DNA from: Roseomonas acroporae | GTDB taxonomy: Bacteria; Pseudomonadota; Alphaproteobacteria; Acetobacterales; Acetobacteraceae | Length of the DNA: 64,000 bases | Assembly (NCBI RefSeq): GCF_023223525.1 | Contig: NZ_JALPRX010000078.1 | Span: 33,990 to 97,989 of the forward strand | Reading direction: 5' to 3' | In this document: piece after piece, positions 19,500 to 28,269 of the stretch | Layout of the letters: every line of letters starts with the position of its first letter | Numbering within the stretch: position 1 is the stretch's first letter | Position numbers and translations under genes: made by a program | The notes under the pieces: model-generated | What the model saw: the letters and a program-made list of their open reading frames with translations, nothing else | The model's database searches: none | What the model was told of the DNA's origin: nothing

Positions 19500-20507
19500 C
19501 TACGGCGTGCCGTCCTCCCGCGTCCTATCGCTTTTTCCGGCCCTGCCATCATCGCCGGTTATAGCGGTGATGCCGCGCTCGCCGATCTCGCGCACATGCG
19601 CGCGCAGCGCCTCGACGAAGGCCTGGGCCGCCGGCGGCAGCGCCCGCTTCCGCGGCAGGATCAGCCCGGCCGGCCGGGGCGGCGCGGGCACCGGCAGCGG
19701 CACCACGCGCAGCGTGCCGCGCAGAAGGTCGCCGGCCATCATCAGGCGCGGCATGACCGAGATGAGGTCGGTCGCGTGCAGCATCTCCCGGATGAAGCCG
19801 TAGGAGCTGGCCCGCAGCGAGGAAGCCTGCTCCAGGCCGAGCAGGTCGAGCAGGAAGTCGATCTCCTGCCCGACGCGCTGGCTGACCGTCGGCAGCACGA
19901 GGTCGTACCGGCGCAGCGCGTCCAAGGTCACGGCGTCGAGGCCGAAGATGGGATGCGCGCTGTGGGCCAGGATGGAGATGGGCTCCTCCCATAGCGGCTC
20001 GCGCTGGAAGCCGTCCGCCAGGGCCGGCTCGTAGAGCCGGCCCACGATCAGGTCGAGGTCCCCGGCGGCCAGCAGCGGCAGCAGCTCCTCGGTGCGGCCC
20101 TGCTGAAGCTGGATCCGGATGCCGGCATGGGATCGCTTGAGCCGGCTCAGGGCACCCGGCAGCACGCCCGACGCGGCGACCGGGAGGGCACCGAGCGCCA
20201 CCGCGCCGCCGGCCGGGTCGGCGATCCGCTCCAGCTCGTCGTCGAGCCGGCGCAGCTCGGCGAGGATGCGGCGGGCGGTCTGCACGAAGACGCCGCCCGC
20301 CTCGGTGGGGCGCATGCCGCGCGGCAGCCGGTCGAACAGGCGCTGCCCGAGGATCTCCTCCACCTCCTGCAGCGTCTTGGTCAGGGCGGGCTGGCTGACG
20401 GCCAGCACCGAGGCGGCCTTCAGCAGGCTGCGCTGGTTCGTGATCGCCTCGGCCACCCGGAGATGGTGCAGCTTCAACCGTTGATCCAGGTAGCGACGGT
20501 TGCGCAT
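19500..20507 (-). CDS. LysR-family transcriptional regulator (GbpR/PcaQ-like)
   Basis: A 335-residue regulator with the N-terminal winged helix (LKLHHLRVAEAITNQRSLLKAASVLAVSQPALTKTLQEVEEILGQRLFDR) and a type 2 periplasmic-binding-like effector domain. The helix resembles the GbpR/PcaQ branch, which senses sugars or aromatic breakdown products; this is a family-level guess. The gene faces the extradiol dioxygenase gene across 588 bases that hold a LysR-type palindrome at 20850-20864, so it probably controls the dioxygenase-ligJ unit. Confidence 0.85.
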   Translation of the reverse strand: MRNRRYLDQRLKLHHLRVAEAITNQRSLLKAASVLAVSQPALTKTLQEVEEILGQRLFDRLPRGMRPTEAGGVFVQTARRILAELRRLDDELERIADPAGGAVALGALPVAASGVLPGALSRLKRSHAGIRIQLQQGRTEELLPLLAAGDLDLIVGRLYEPALADGFQREPLWEEPISILAHSAHPIFGLDAVTLDALRRYDLVLPTVSQRVGQEIDFLLDLLGLEQASSLRASSYGFIREMLHATDLISVMPRLMMAGDLLRGTLRVVPLPVPAPPRPAGLILPRKRALPPAAQAFVEALRAHVREIGERGITAITGDDGRAGKSDRTREDGTP

Positions 20508-21095
20508 GGGGCGGGGTTCAGCCGCCGGCGCGGGGAGCGGGCCCGGGGCGGGCGATCATGGCCGCCGGGGCCACCCGGGCCGCCGCGCTCCTCCCGGCAT
20601 GCACGCGGCGCGCGATTCCCGCGTTGCGGCCGGCCCCGGAGTCGTCCGGAAGGAGGAGGGTTCGCGCCGATTCCATGTCCTGGCCCGCGGGATGCGACGA
20701 TGCGATGGCCGGCCCGGCCGCGTCGTCGGCGGGAAGCCGGGCCTGCATCGGGCGATGCTAGAGCATTTCCGGGCAGGAACGTACTCGCCCGGCGGCGCGG
20801 AGGCGGCATGGGGGCAGAGGCCGGAGCGGCCGGCGCCGACCGCGGGCATATAACTCCCGGTTATGAGCAGGGCGGAAAATTGAATGGGGATGCCCGGAAC
20901 GAAGCGGCCTAGTCTCGCGCCCGACAGAATTCGGCGTCCGGGAGGGAGCATCTTCGCCCGCCTCCTGCCGATGGACCGGTCCGGCATGCGGCAGGCGGCC
21001 GGCCCCGGGCGCCGCTCCCCGGCGCCCCGGGGCCGCCCCGCGCGACGGCCGTCCTTCAGGCGGGAGGACATCCTCCGGGCGAGGAGAGGAAACAG
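20508..21095. other. Divergent intergenic region between lysR and the extradiol dioxygenase gene
   Basis: No convincing gene lies in these 588 bases. It contains a 15-bp palindrome at 20850-20864 in the only clearly AT-richer patch (20847-20885) and a short fragment at 20757-20770 (ctagagcattt) matching the first 11 bases of the 107-bp repeat. The right end carries gaggagagga, the ribosome site of the dioxygenase. Confidence 0.55.
20850..20864. promoter_or_regulatory. LysR-type operator, ATAAC-N5-GTTAT
   Basis: The sequence ATAACTCCCGGTTAT is a perfect 5-5-5 inverted repeat and fits the T-N11-A rule for LysR recognition sites. It lies between the divergent LysR and dioxygenase genes in an otherwise GC-rich gap, where an activator site is expected. 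The site is seen; its use is inferred. Confidence 0.6.
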
Positions 21096-22112
21096 ATGCA
21101 CGACGAACCGATCATGGACGTGGCCCATCTCGGCCATCTCGAGGTGCTGACGCCGCGGCCGGAGGAATCGCTCCGCTTCTTCGTCGACGTCATGGGCATG
21201 ACGGAGAGCGGCCGGAAGGGCGACAGCGTCTACCTGCGCGGCTGGGACGACTACGAGTGCTACTCGCTCCAGCTCACCGCCGCGAAGACCTCCGGCCTCG
21301 GCCACGCCGCCTTCCGCGCACGCAGCCCGCAGGCGCTGGAGCGCCGGGTCGCGGCGCTGAAGCGGTCCGGGCTGGCGGAAGGCTGGCACGAGGGCGAATT
21401 CGGCCACGGCCCCGGCTTCCGCTTCCGCGACCCGGACGGGCACCTGATCGAGCTCTACTACGAGACGGAGTGGTACAGGGCGCCCGAGGCGCTGCGCCCG
21501 GCGCTGAAGAACCAGGCGCAGCGCTTCCCGGGGCGCGGCGTGAACGTCCGCCGGCTCGACCACTTCAACTGCCTCGCCGTCGACGTGCGCGAGAACCGCG
21601 AGTTCTTCGAGCGCTACCTCGGCTTCCGCAACACCGAGCGGATCGTGCTGGACGACGGCACCGAGGCCGGCATGTGGCTCACCTGCACCAACAAGAGCTA
21701 CGACTTCGCCTACACGCGCGAGGCGCACGGCGTGCGCGGCCGCTTCCACCACATCACCTTCGCCCTCGACAGCCGCGAGGCCATCCTGCAGGCGGCCGAC
21801 GTCTTCCTGGAGAACGGCGTCTTCATCGAGACCGGCCCGCACAAGCACGCGGTGCAGCAGACCTTCTTCCTCTACGTCTACGAGCCCGGCGGCAACCGCG
21901 TCGAGGTGGCCAACGCCGGCGCGCGGCTGGTGCTGGCGCCGGACTGGCAGCCGATCGTCTGGACCGAGGCGGAGCGCCGGAAGGGCCAGGCCTGGGGCCT
22001 CAAGACCATCGAGAGCTTCCACACCCACGGCACGCCGCCCCTGCCGGACCGGCACGGCGACGAGCTGGTCGCGGGCGTGGACGACCTCGCCGGCAGCGGC
22101 ATCGCCTCCTGA
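21096..22112 (+). CDS. Type I extradiol ring-cleavage dioxygenase (catechol 2,3-dioxygenase family, VOC fold)
   Basis: A 338-residue two-domain vicinal-oxygen-chelate protein. The C-terminal domain carries the expected iron ligands: His156 (RRLDHFNC), a His of the pair at 218-219 (RFHHITF) and Glu270 (GGNRVEVAN). It should open a catecholic ring next to the hydroxyls using O2 and Fe(II) in the cytoplasm. The N-terminal domain (residues 10-130) is the usual inactive duplicate. GAGGAGAGG precedes the ATG. It is followed by ligJ, so it may supply ring-opened acids, but LigAB-type enzymes normally make the LigJ pathway substrate. Confidence 0.85.
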   Translation: MHDEPIMDVAHLGHLEVLTPRPEESLRFFVDVMGMTESGRKGDSVYLRGWDDYECYSLQLTAAKTSGLGHAAFRARSPQALERRVAALKRSGLAEGWHEGEFGHGPGFRFRDPDGHLIELYYETEWYRAPEALRPALKNQAQRFPGRGVNVRRLDHFNCLAVDVRENREFFERYLGFRNTERIVLDDGTEAGMWLTCTNKSYDFAYTREAHGVRGRFHHITFALDSREAILQAADVFLENGVFIETGPHKHAVQQTFFLYVYEPGGNRVEVANAGARLVLAPDWQPIVWTEAERRKGQAWGLKTIESFHTHGTPPLPDRHGDELVAGVDDLAGSGIAS

Positions 22113-22245
22113 GGTTCGCCACGAACCTCTCCATCCCCCGCCCGCCCGATCCGCCGCGCCGCAGCGGCCGGACCGGGGATCGCGGCGGCGCACCGGGACG
22201 CATCGCCGCCGGCATGACCGGAAGAAGCCGAGGAGAGCACGGCCC

Positions 22246-23274
22246 ATGATCATCGATTGCCACGGCCACTACACGACGGCCCCCAAGGCCCTGGAGGACT
22301 GGCGGGCGCGCCAGATCGCGGGCATCACGGATCCGTCGGCCAGGCCGCGCGCCTCGGAGCTGCGCATCGGCGACGACGAGCTGCGGGAGTCGATCGAGCA
22401 GAACCAGCTCCGGCAGATGCGCGAGCGCGGGAGCGACCTCACCATCTTCAGCCCGCGCGCCAGCTTCATGGCGCACCACATCGGCGACTTCGCCGTCTCC
22501 GCCGAGTGGGCCGGGATCTGCAACGAGCTGTGCCACCGCGTCTCGCAGCTCTTCCCGGACCACTTCGCCGGCGCCGCCATGCTGCCGCAGAGTCCGGGCG
22601 TCGACACCCGGACCTGCGTCGCCGAGATCGAGAAGTGCGTCAGGGAATACGGGTTCGTCGGCATCAACCTGAACCCCGACCCGTCCGGCGGCCACTGGCG
22701 CAGCCCGCCGCTGACCGCGCGCTACTGGTACCCGATCTACGAGAAGATGGTGGAATTCGACATCCCCGCGATGATCCACGTCTCCACGAGCTGCAACGCC
22801 TGCTTCCACACCACGGGCGCGCACTACATCAACGCCGACACGACGGCGGTCATGCAGCTCATCGAGGGCGACCTGTTCAGGGACTTCCCGACGCTGCGCT
22901 TCGTGATCCCGCACGGCGGCGGCGCGGCGCCCTATCACTGGGGGCGCTACCGCGGCCTCGCCCAGGCGCTGAAGAAGCCGCTGCTGCGCGAGCACCTGCT
23001 GCGGAACGTCTTCTTCGACACCTGCGTCTACCACCAGCCCGGCATCGACCTGCTGACCAAGGTCATCCCGGTCGACAACATCCTGTTCGCCAGCGAGATG
23101 ATCGGCGCGGTGCGCGGGATCGACCCCGAGACGGGCCACCACTTCGACGACACGAAGCGCTACGTCGACGCGACGGCGAACCTGAGCCCCGAGGATCGCC
23201 ACAAGGTCTACGAGGGCAATGCGCGCCGGGTCTATCCGCGCCTCGATGCCGCGCTCAGGGCACGCGGCAGGTAG
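22246..23274 (+). CDS. ligJ: 4-oxalomesaconate hydratase LigJ-like (amidohydrolase superfamily)
   Basis: A 342-residue protein that matches LigJ in length and landmarks: the N-terminal MIIDCHGHY places metal-ligand histidines at 6 and 8, and a Glu falls at residue 284 (FASEMIG), the position I recall for the catalytic glutamate of LigJ. The segment IDPETGHHFDDTKRYVD is also typical. It adds water to 4-oxalomesaconate (4-carboxy-2-hydroxymuconate branch) to give the aldolase substrate. It follows the extradiol dioxygenase by 133 bases. The aldolase (LigK) and tautomerase (LigU) are not in the window. Confidence 0.85.
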   Translation: MIIDCHGHYTTAPKALEDWRARQIAGITDPSARPRASELRIGDDELRESIEQNQLRQMRERGSDLTIFSPRASFMAHHIGDFAVSAEWAGICNELCHRVSQLFPDHFAGAAMLPQSPGVDTRTCVAEIEKCVREYGFVGINLNPDPSGGHWRSPPLTARYWYPIYEKMVEFDIPAMIHVSTSCNACFHTTGAHYINADTTAVMQLIEGDLFRDFPTLRFVIPHGGGAAPYHWGRYRGLAQALKKPLLREHLLRNVFFDTCVYHQPGIDLLTKVIPVDNILFASEMIGAVRGIDPETGHHFDDTKRYVDATANLSPEDRHKVYEGNARRVYPRLDAALRARGR

Positions 23275-23525
23275 GAGGGCGGCGGCATGACCGGACCCGG
23301 CATCGCCCGGCGCGGCATCGCCCGCGCCGATCGGGCGGCGAACGCGGGGGCGGGGCGCACGCGGCCCGGCGCCGGGGCGCCCGGGCCGGCCCCCGGCGGG
23401 AGGCGCGATACCCTCGCCGGGGCCAGGGGCCGGCGCTGGGGCCGGGCTGCGATGCGTGGACCGATGACGGTCCGCGTCTGCGTGGGCCGGCGCGCGGCCG
23501 GCCCGGAACGGGGGAAAGGGTCGGC

Positions 23526-24215
23526 ATGAGCGACCGGATCACGGGCATCTCCTCGATGGCGACGCGCCAGCTCCTCGCGGAGCTCGGCGCGGCGCATGAG
23601 CGGCGGACCGGCCGCCAGGTCTCGATCCGGTCGGTCGGCGGCGTGGAGGCCGCGCGGCTGGTGCGGGCCGGCGAGCCGTTCGACCTCGTCCTGCTGGCGT
23701 CGGACGCGATGGAGGCGCTGGAAGGCGAGGGATGGATCGTGCCCGGCAGCCGGACGGGCTTCGCCCGGTCGGGGATCGCGATGGCGATCCGCCAGGGCGC
23801 GCCCCGTCCCGCTGTCGGCGACGCGGAAGCGGTCCGGCAGGCGGTCCTGGCGGCGCCGAGGATCGGCTTCTCCACCGGCCCGAGCGGCAGCTACCTGAAG
23901 GCGCTGTGGGAACGCTGGGGGATCGGCGAGGCGATCGCGGACCGCCTCGTGCAGGCGCCGCCCGGCGTGCCGGTCGGGACCCTGCTCGCCCGGGGCGAGG
24001 TCGAGCTCGGCTTCCAGCAGCTGAGCGAGCTGCTCGGCCTGCCCGGCATCGACGTCATCGGCCCGCTGCCCGCCCCGATCCAGTCCATGACCCTGTTCTC
24101 GTCCGGCATCGGCCGTGCCTCCCGGCAGCCCGATGCCGTCCGGGCGCTGGTCGCGGCCCTGAACGCCCCGGAGGCGGCGGCGGTCAAGCGCCGCCACGGC
24201 ATGGAGCCGGGTTGA
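23526..24215 (+). CDS. ModA-like substrate-binding domain protein without signal peptide
   Basis: A 229-residue protein of the type 2 periplasmic-binding fold in the molybdate-binding (ModA) style: GISSMATRQLLAELGAAHERRTG, FDLVLLASDAMEALEGEGWI, GFSTGPSGSYLKALWERWG and a C-terminal segment ending in AAVKRRHGME. The N-terminus lacks a hydrophobic signal, so it may act in the cytoplasm as a sensor or carrier, or the real start may be further upstream. A GGGGAAAGGG stretch precedes the ATG at 23526. It lies 251 bases after ligJ on the same strand. Ligand unknown. Confidence 0.75.
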   Translation: MSDRITGISSMATRQLLAELGAAHERRTGRQVSIRSVGGVEAARLVRAGEPFDLVLLASDAMEALEGEGWIVPGSRTGFARSGIAMAIRQGAPRPAVGDAEAVRQAVLAAPRIGFSTGPSGSYLKALWERWGIGEAIADRLVQAPPGVPVGTLLARGEVELGFQQLSELLGLPGIDVIGPLPAPIQSMTLFSSGIGRASRQPDAVRALVAALNAPEAAAVKRRHGMEPG

Positions 24216-24445
24216 CCCCCCGGCCACCGGCAGGAGGCGCGGGGCATGGGGCGATCCGGGGCGGGGGCCGGGGCCGGCGGCGAGGCCGCTTAAACCCAGG
24301 GTAAATTCTGTCCGGTAGGGTCCGAACGGCGCGAGCCTTGCCGGATCGTCGGGTCCGGAACGCCGCCGCACCCTGGGCAGGAAGCCCGTTGCAACCCCTC
24401 GGGCCGCCGAGCCTGCCTTGCAGCGGCCATGGAGATTTTCCACCG

Positions 24446-24646
24446 ATGCTGTCGTTCCAACACCTGCCCCTCGCCCTCGCCACGAGATTCGCCGCCCTGC
24501 GCGCGGACCGTCGCGGCGTGACCGCCATCGAGTACGGGCTGATCGCGGCCCTGATCGCCGTCGTGATCACCGCCGGCGTCGGCGCCTTCGGCAATTCGGT
24601 CAATACCTTCTTCAACGGCCTCGCGGCGAAGCTGAGCCTCGGCTGA
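24446..24646 (+). CDS. Flp/Fap-type pilin subunit
   Basis: A 66-residue type IVb pilin. The processing region GVTAIEYGLIAALIAVVI has the conserved Gly before the cleavage site, Glu at position +5 and a hydrophobic helix, followed by a short tail typical of Flp pilins. A basic leader of about 27 residues precedes it. No tad/cpa secretion genes are near, so it would rely on a system elsewhere. The start is the ATG at 24446; longer in-frame starts add untypical sequence. Confidence 0.85.
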   Translation: MLSFQHLPLALATRFAALRADRRGVTAIEYGLIAALIAVVITAGVGAFGNSVNTFFNGLAAKLSLG

Positions 24647-24979
24647 CGCCTCGCGCCGCGCGGCGGCACGGCGCCCACCCCGCATCGCGGCGGAACCAAG
24701 CCGAGGCGGCGGGCATCGCCCGCGCCCCGGTGCGCACGCCGGCGCGCCCCGTGAAGCGGCCCCCGCGGGGGCGGGACGGTCCCGGCCTCGCGCCCGGGCC
24801 GGCGCGCGGTGGAACGCCGCGTCGGCAGGATCGCGCCTCCCGCCGCCGCCGGCGGTCCCGGGACCGGCACGCGCCGGCCGGACCTGGCACCCTCCGGCGC
24901 CCCGATCCCGCCGGCGGGGCGTGCGGCCGCTGGCAGGGCGGCGATGCGCCCCTCGGCGGGGGCGTGCCCTGCGGCGGCC

Positions 24980-25930
24980 TCAGCCGCGACGGCGGAACCG
25001 CTCCACCGCCGCCACCAGCGCCGTGCGCACGCCCGGCTCCAGCGCCGAGTGGCCTGCGTCCGGCACCACGGTCAGGCGCGCGCGCGGCCAGGCGGCGGCC
25101 AGGTCGAAGGCGGTCTCGGCCGGGCAGACCATGTCGTAGCGGCCCTGCACGATCTCGGCGGGGATGTGGGCGATGCGGCCCATGCCGCCGAGCAGGCCCT
25201 CGGGCGGCAGGAACAGGTCGTGCGCGAAGTAGTGCGCCTCGATCCGCGCGAGGCCGAGGGCGGTGCGGTCCTGGGCGAAGCTCGCCACCGTGTCCGGGTT
25301 GGGCAGCAGGGTGGAGCAGGAGCCCTCGTACTGGCTCCAGGCGCGCGCCGCCGGCAGGTGCACCTGCGGATCGGGGTCGCAGAGGCGCTTCAGGTAGGCG
25401 GCGAGCAGATCGCCGCGCTCCTCCGCCGGCAGGTGCTCGGCGAAGGAGGTCCAGGCATCCGGGAAGATGCGGCGCAGCCCGTAGAGGAACCAGTCCACCT
25501 CGCTGGCACGGCCGAGGAACACGCCGCGCAGCACGCAGCCCGCCACGCGCTCCGGGTGCGCCTGCACGTAGGCGAGCGCCAGGGTCGAGCCCCAGGAGCC
25601 GCCGAACAGCAGCCACCGCTCGATGCCGAGGAAGCGGCGCAGCGCCTCGATGTCGGCCACGAGATGGGGCGTGGAGTTGTCCCGCAATTCGCCGAGCGGG
25701 CGGGAGCGCCCGGCGCCGCGCTGGTCGAAGATCACCACCCGCCAGTGGCCGGGATCGAAGAAGCGCCGATGCACCGCGCCCGCGCCGGCGCCCGGGCCGC
25801 CGTGCAGGAACAGGGCCGGCTGGCCGCGCGGGTTCCCGACCTGCTCCCAGTACATGACATGCCCGCCTGACAACGGCAGCAGGCCGGTCTCGTAGGGAGC
25901 GATATCGGGAAACAGGTCGCCACGGGGCAT
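24980..25930 (-). CDS. pip: Proline iminopeptidase (alpha/beta hydrolase, S33 family)
   Basis: A 316-residue cytoplasmic aminopeptidase releasing N-terminal proline. It shows the oxyanion motif FLHGGPGAG, DQRGAGRS, the nucleophile elbow GGSWGSTLALAY with the active Ser, the acid region QGRYDMVCP and the final catalytic His in AGHSALE. The length is normal. It is a single gene with no obvious partners. Confidence 0.93.
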   Translation of the reverse strand: MPRGDLFPDIAPYETGLLPLSGGHVMYWEQVGNPRGQPALFLHGGPGAGAGAVHRRFFDPGHWRVVIFDQRGAGRSRPLGELRDNSTPHLVADIEALRRFLGIERWLLFGGSWGSTLALAYVQAHPERVAGCVLRGVFLGRASEVDWFLYGLRRIFPDAWTSFAEHLPAEERGDLLAAYLKRLCDPDPQVHLPAARAWSQYEGSCSTLLPNPDTVASFAQDRTALGLARIEAHYFAHDLFLPPEGLLGGMGRIAHIPAEIVQGRYDMVCPAETAFDLAAAWPRARLTVVPDAGHSALEPGVRTALVAAVERFRRRG

Positions 25931-26375
25931 TTCCCGATAATTGTCGCGACCGCCGGTCCTCGGCAAGCACCGGCTTCTGCCGGCGCCGCCGGGAAGGCGC
26001 CCCCGCGGACCGGCGGAACGGCGACAAGTGCCTCGGAAGGCTGGGAAAAAGGGAATGCCGACGGCGGCCGGCCCCGGCGATGCGCGCCTCCGCCGGGGCG
26101 GCACGTAGCCACGATTTCCGGCCCCGCGGCCAATTCCGCCCGTCGGCAACGGCGTTTCCCAGGCAGGGCCCGGCGCTTCACGATTCGCGGAGCGCGTGCA
26201 CGCCGCCGGGAAAGGCCTTGACGGCCGGCGCGCGTCGCCCGGGTGGCCGCCGGCGCCGGATGGACCGGCAACCGGCCGGCCGGACCGGGGCGACCGGGGG
26301 TGGCGGCAGCAGATTATGGCGCACGCACGCACGGCCCTCTTCGCGTCTGCGACATTTGCACCTAGATTTTGTGAC
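25931..26375. other. Intergenic gap upstream of pip and the zinc-ribbon gene
   Basis: No gene is supported in these 445 bases. Two lower-GC patches are visible: ttcccgataattgtcgcg near 25930, likely serving pip, and tttgcacctagattttgtgac at 26356-26375, likely the promoter or leader of the next gene. Confidence 0.45.
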
Positions 26376-27134
26376 ATGGCCTTGTCCCCTTCGGCACAAC
26401 CGCGAGCAGGCGCCGCGCAGGACGGCATCCGCTGCGCCGTGTGCGGAACGCAGAGCCGGCAGCCGCCCTTCCGCCCCCTGCAATCCGAGCAGCCGCCCGA
26501 TCTCGACCTGCGTCCGGGCGAGCCGGTGCGCTCCACCATGCCCCGCTGGCTGCAGCAGTGCCCGAGCTGCGGCTACGCCGCGCCCGACATCGGCCGGGCC
26601 CACCCGGCGGCCGCGCAGGCCGTGGCCGCCGCCCCCTTCCGCGCCCTGCTGGTGGAGACCAGCCACCCGCTGCTGGCCCGCCGCTTCCTGGCCTGGGCGC
26701 ACGTGCTCGAGGAGACCGGGGCGCTGCATGCCGCCGCCGAGGCGACGCTGCAGGCCGCCTGGGTGGCCGACGATCTCGGCCGCGACGATCTCTCCCAGCA
26801 CTGGCGGCAGGACGCGGTGGCGCTGTGGCGCGGCGGCCCGCGCCTCGACGCCGAGCAGACCGTCCGGGTGATCGACGCGCTGCGCCGTGCCGGCGCCTTC
26901 GAGGATGCCGACAGCACGGCCGAGGCGCTGGGCCGCACCGATCCGCCGGAGGAGGTGATGCAGGTGGTGACGCTGGAGCGGCGGCTGATCGCCGACCACG
27001 ATGCCGGCCGGCATACCATCGCCTCGGCCATGCCGCCGCCGGCGCGGCGGCCGCATGTGAGCCACCAGAAGATCGCCAGCCGCGGCGAGGGGCTGTTCGG
27101 CCGCCTCGGCCGCCTGCTGCGGCGCCGCCGATAG
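26376..27134 (+). CDS. Hypothetical zinc-ribbon protein
   Basis: A 252-residue protein of unknown function. Two CxxC pairs, IRCAVCGTQS and QQCPSCGYAAPD, about 45 residues apart could bind one zinc. The rest is Ala-rich helix (tetratricopeptide-like in character) and the C-terminus is very basic (LGRLLRRRR). I prefer the ATG at 26376 over 26316 because the extra 20 codons use rare A/T-rich codons (tct, aca, ttt, aga) unlike the body of the gene. It is followed by the ZnuA-like gene, so zinc may be a common theme, though this is only a guess. Confidence 0.6.
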   Translation: MALSPSAQPRAGAAQDGIRCAVCGTQSRQPPFRPLQSEQPPDLDLRPGEPVRSTMPRWLQQCPSCGYAAPDIGRAHPAAAQAVAAAPFRALLVETSHPLLARRFLAWAHVLEETGALHAAAEATLQAAWVADDLGRDDLSQHWRQDAVALWRGGPRLDAEQTVRVIDALRRAGAFEDADSTAEALGRTDPPEEVMQVVTLERRLIADHDAGRHTIASAMPPPARRPHVSHQKIASRGEGLFGRLGRLLRRRR

Positions 27135-27232
27135 GCGCCGCGCCGGCCGCCCTCGCGGCGGTGACGCCGCGGCGCGGTCCGCCCGCGCGGGGCGCCGGCC
27201 CGGGGCGGGCCGTCTCGCCTGCGCGGCATGGT

Positions 27233-27251
27233 CATGTTATATTATAACATG
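27233..27251. promoter_or_regulatory. Zur box overlapping the start codon of the ZnuA-like gene
   Basis: A 19-base palindrome, CATGTTATA-T-TATAACATG, is perfect on both arms. Its core ATGTTATANTATAACAT equals the Zur (zinc uptake regulator) recognition consensus known from proteobacteria. Its last three bases are the ATG at 27249. It is the most AT-rich short stretch in the surrounding region. A bound repressor here would block initiation directly. Confidence 0.85.
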
Positions 27252-28145
27252 CTCTCCTCTCCCCTGCCGCGCCGCGGCCTGCTCGGCCTCGCCCTGCTCC
27301 CCGGCATCGCCGGAATCGCCCGCGCCCAGGCGCCGGTCGCCGTGGTGGCCTCCTTCTCCATCCTGGGCGACCTGGTGCGGCAGGTGGCGGGCGATCGCGC
27401 GCGCCTGCGCGTGCTGGTCGGGCCGGACGCCGACGCGCACGACTTCCAGCCCCGTCCCTCCGATGCCGCGGCGATCCGCGACGCGGCGCTGGTCGTGCGC
27501 AACGGGCTCGGCTTCGAGCCCTGGATGGACCGGCTGCTGCGTGCCGCCGGGGGCAGCCCGAAGGTGGCCACGGCCGCGCAGGACGTGACGCCGCGCCGCC
27601 TGCCGGGCGGCGCCGTCGACCCGCACGCCTGGCAGGATGTCGGCAACGCCGTGCTCTATGCCCGGCGCATCGCCGCCGCGCTCGCCGAGGCCGACCCGGC
27701 CGGAGCGGCAACCCACGCGACGGCGGGCGAGGCGCTGGCGGCAAGGCTGCGGGCGCTGGACGCCTGGGTGCGCGAGCAGGTCGCCACCGTGCCGCCGGCG
27801 CGGCGCGTGGTGGTGACGACCCACGACGCCTTCGGCTACTTCGCCGCCGCCTACGGCGTGGAATTCCGCGCGGCGCAGGGCATCAGCACCGAGGCGGAGC
27901 CCTCGGCCGCGGCGGTCGGCCGGCTGATCCGGCAGATACGCGCCGAGAACATCACCGCCGTCTTCGTCGAGAACCTTCGCAACCAGACCGCGCAGCGCCG
28001 GCTGGCGGCGGAGGCCGGGGTGAGGCTGCGCGGCAGCCTCTACGCGGACTCGCTCTCCCCCCCCGACGGGCCCGCCCCGACCTACGAGGCGATGATCCGT
28101 CACAATGTCGGCCTGCTGGTGCCGGCGATGCGCGGCGAGGGATAG
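27249..28145 (+). CDS. ZnuA-like metal ABC transporter substrate-binding protein
   Basis: A 298-residue cluster A-I receptor for zinc (or manganese). Probable metal ligands are His64 (DAHDFQP), His126 (VDPHAWQD), His192 (TTHDAFGYFA) and Asp267 (YADSLS). There is no His-rich loop, unlike classical ZnuA. The N-terminus is a Tat-like signal (PRRGLLGLALLPGIAGIARA). In-frame ATGs also occur at 27228 and 27234, but the first two would place the Zur palindrome inside the coding region. No ABC permease or ATPase gene is adjacent. Confidence 0.88.
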   Translation: MLSSPLPRRGLLGLALLPGIAGIARAQAPVAVVASFSILGDLVRQVAGDRARLRVLVGPDADAHDFQPRPSDAAAIRDAALVVRNGLGFEPWMDRLLRAAGGSPKVATAAQDVTPRRLPGGAVDPHAWQDVGNAVLYARRIAAALAEADPAGAATHATAGEALAARLRALDAWVREQVATVPPARRVVVTTHDAFGYFAAAYGVEFRAAQGISTEAEPSAAAVGRLIRQIRAENITAVFVENLRNQTAQRRLAAEAGVRLRGSLYADSLSPPDGPAPTYEAMIRHNVGLLVPAMRGEG

Positions 28146-28269
28146 AGCGGATCGCCGGAGGGCGGCTACGCCCGGCGGGGATGACGGCCGGCGCGGCTTT
28201 TGTCGACGGCGGCGGGACGCCGGGCCGCCTGAAGCGTTGTACCCGCCGCAACTCGCCGAGGGACGGGAG

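Noticed and set aside
20756..20770. Fourth copy of the 107-bp repeat
   Set aside because: Only the first 11 bases (ctagagcattt) match; without the hairpins it may be chance or a worn fragment.
23287..23525. Open frame between ligJ and the ModA-like gene
   Set aside because: Composition is Arg/Gly/Ala low complexity, with no ribosome site at a suitable distance; the gap looks non-coding.
26316..26375. Longer start for the zinc-ribbon gene
   Set aside because: The extra codons are A/T-rich and rare for this genome, so the stretch looks like a promoter or leader.
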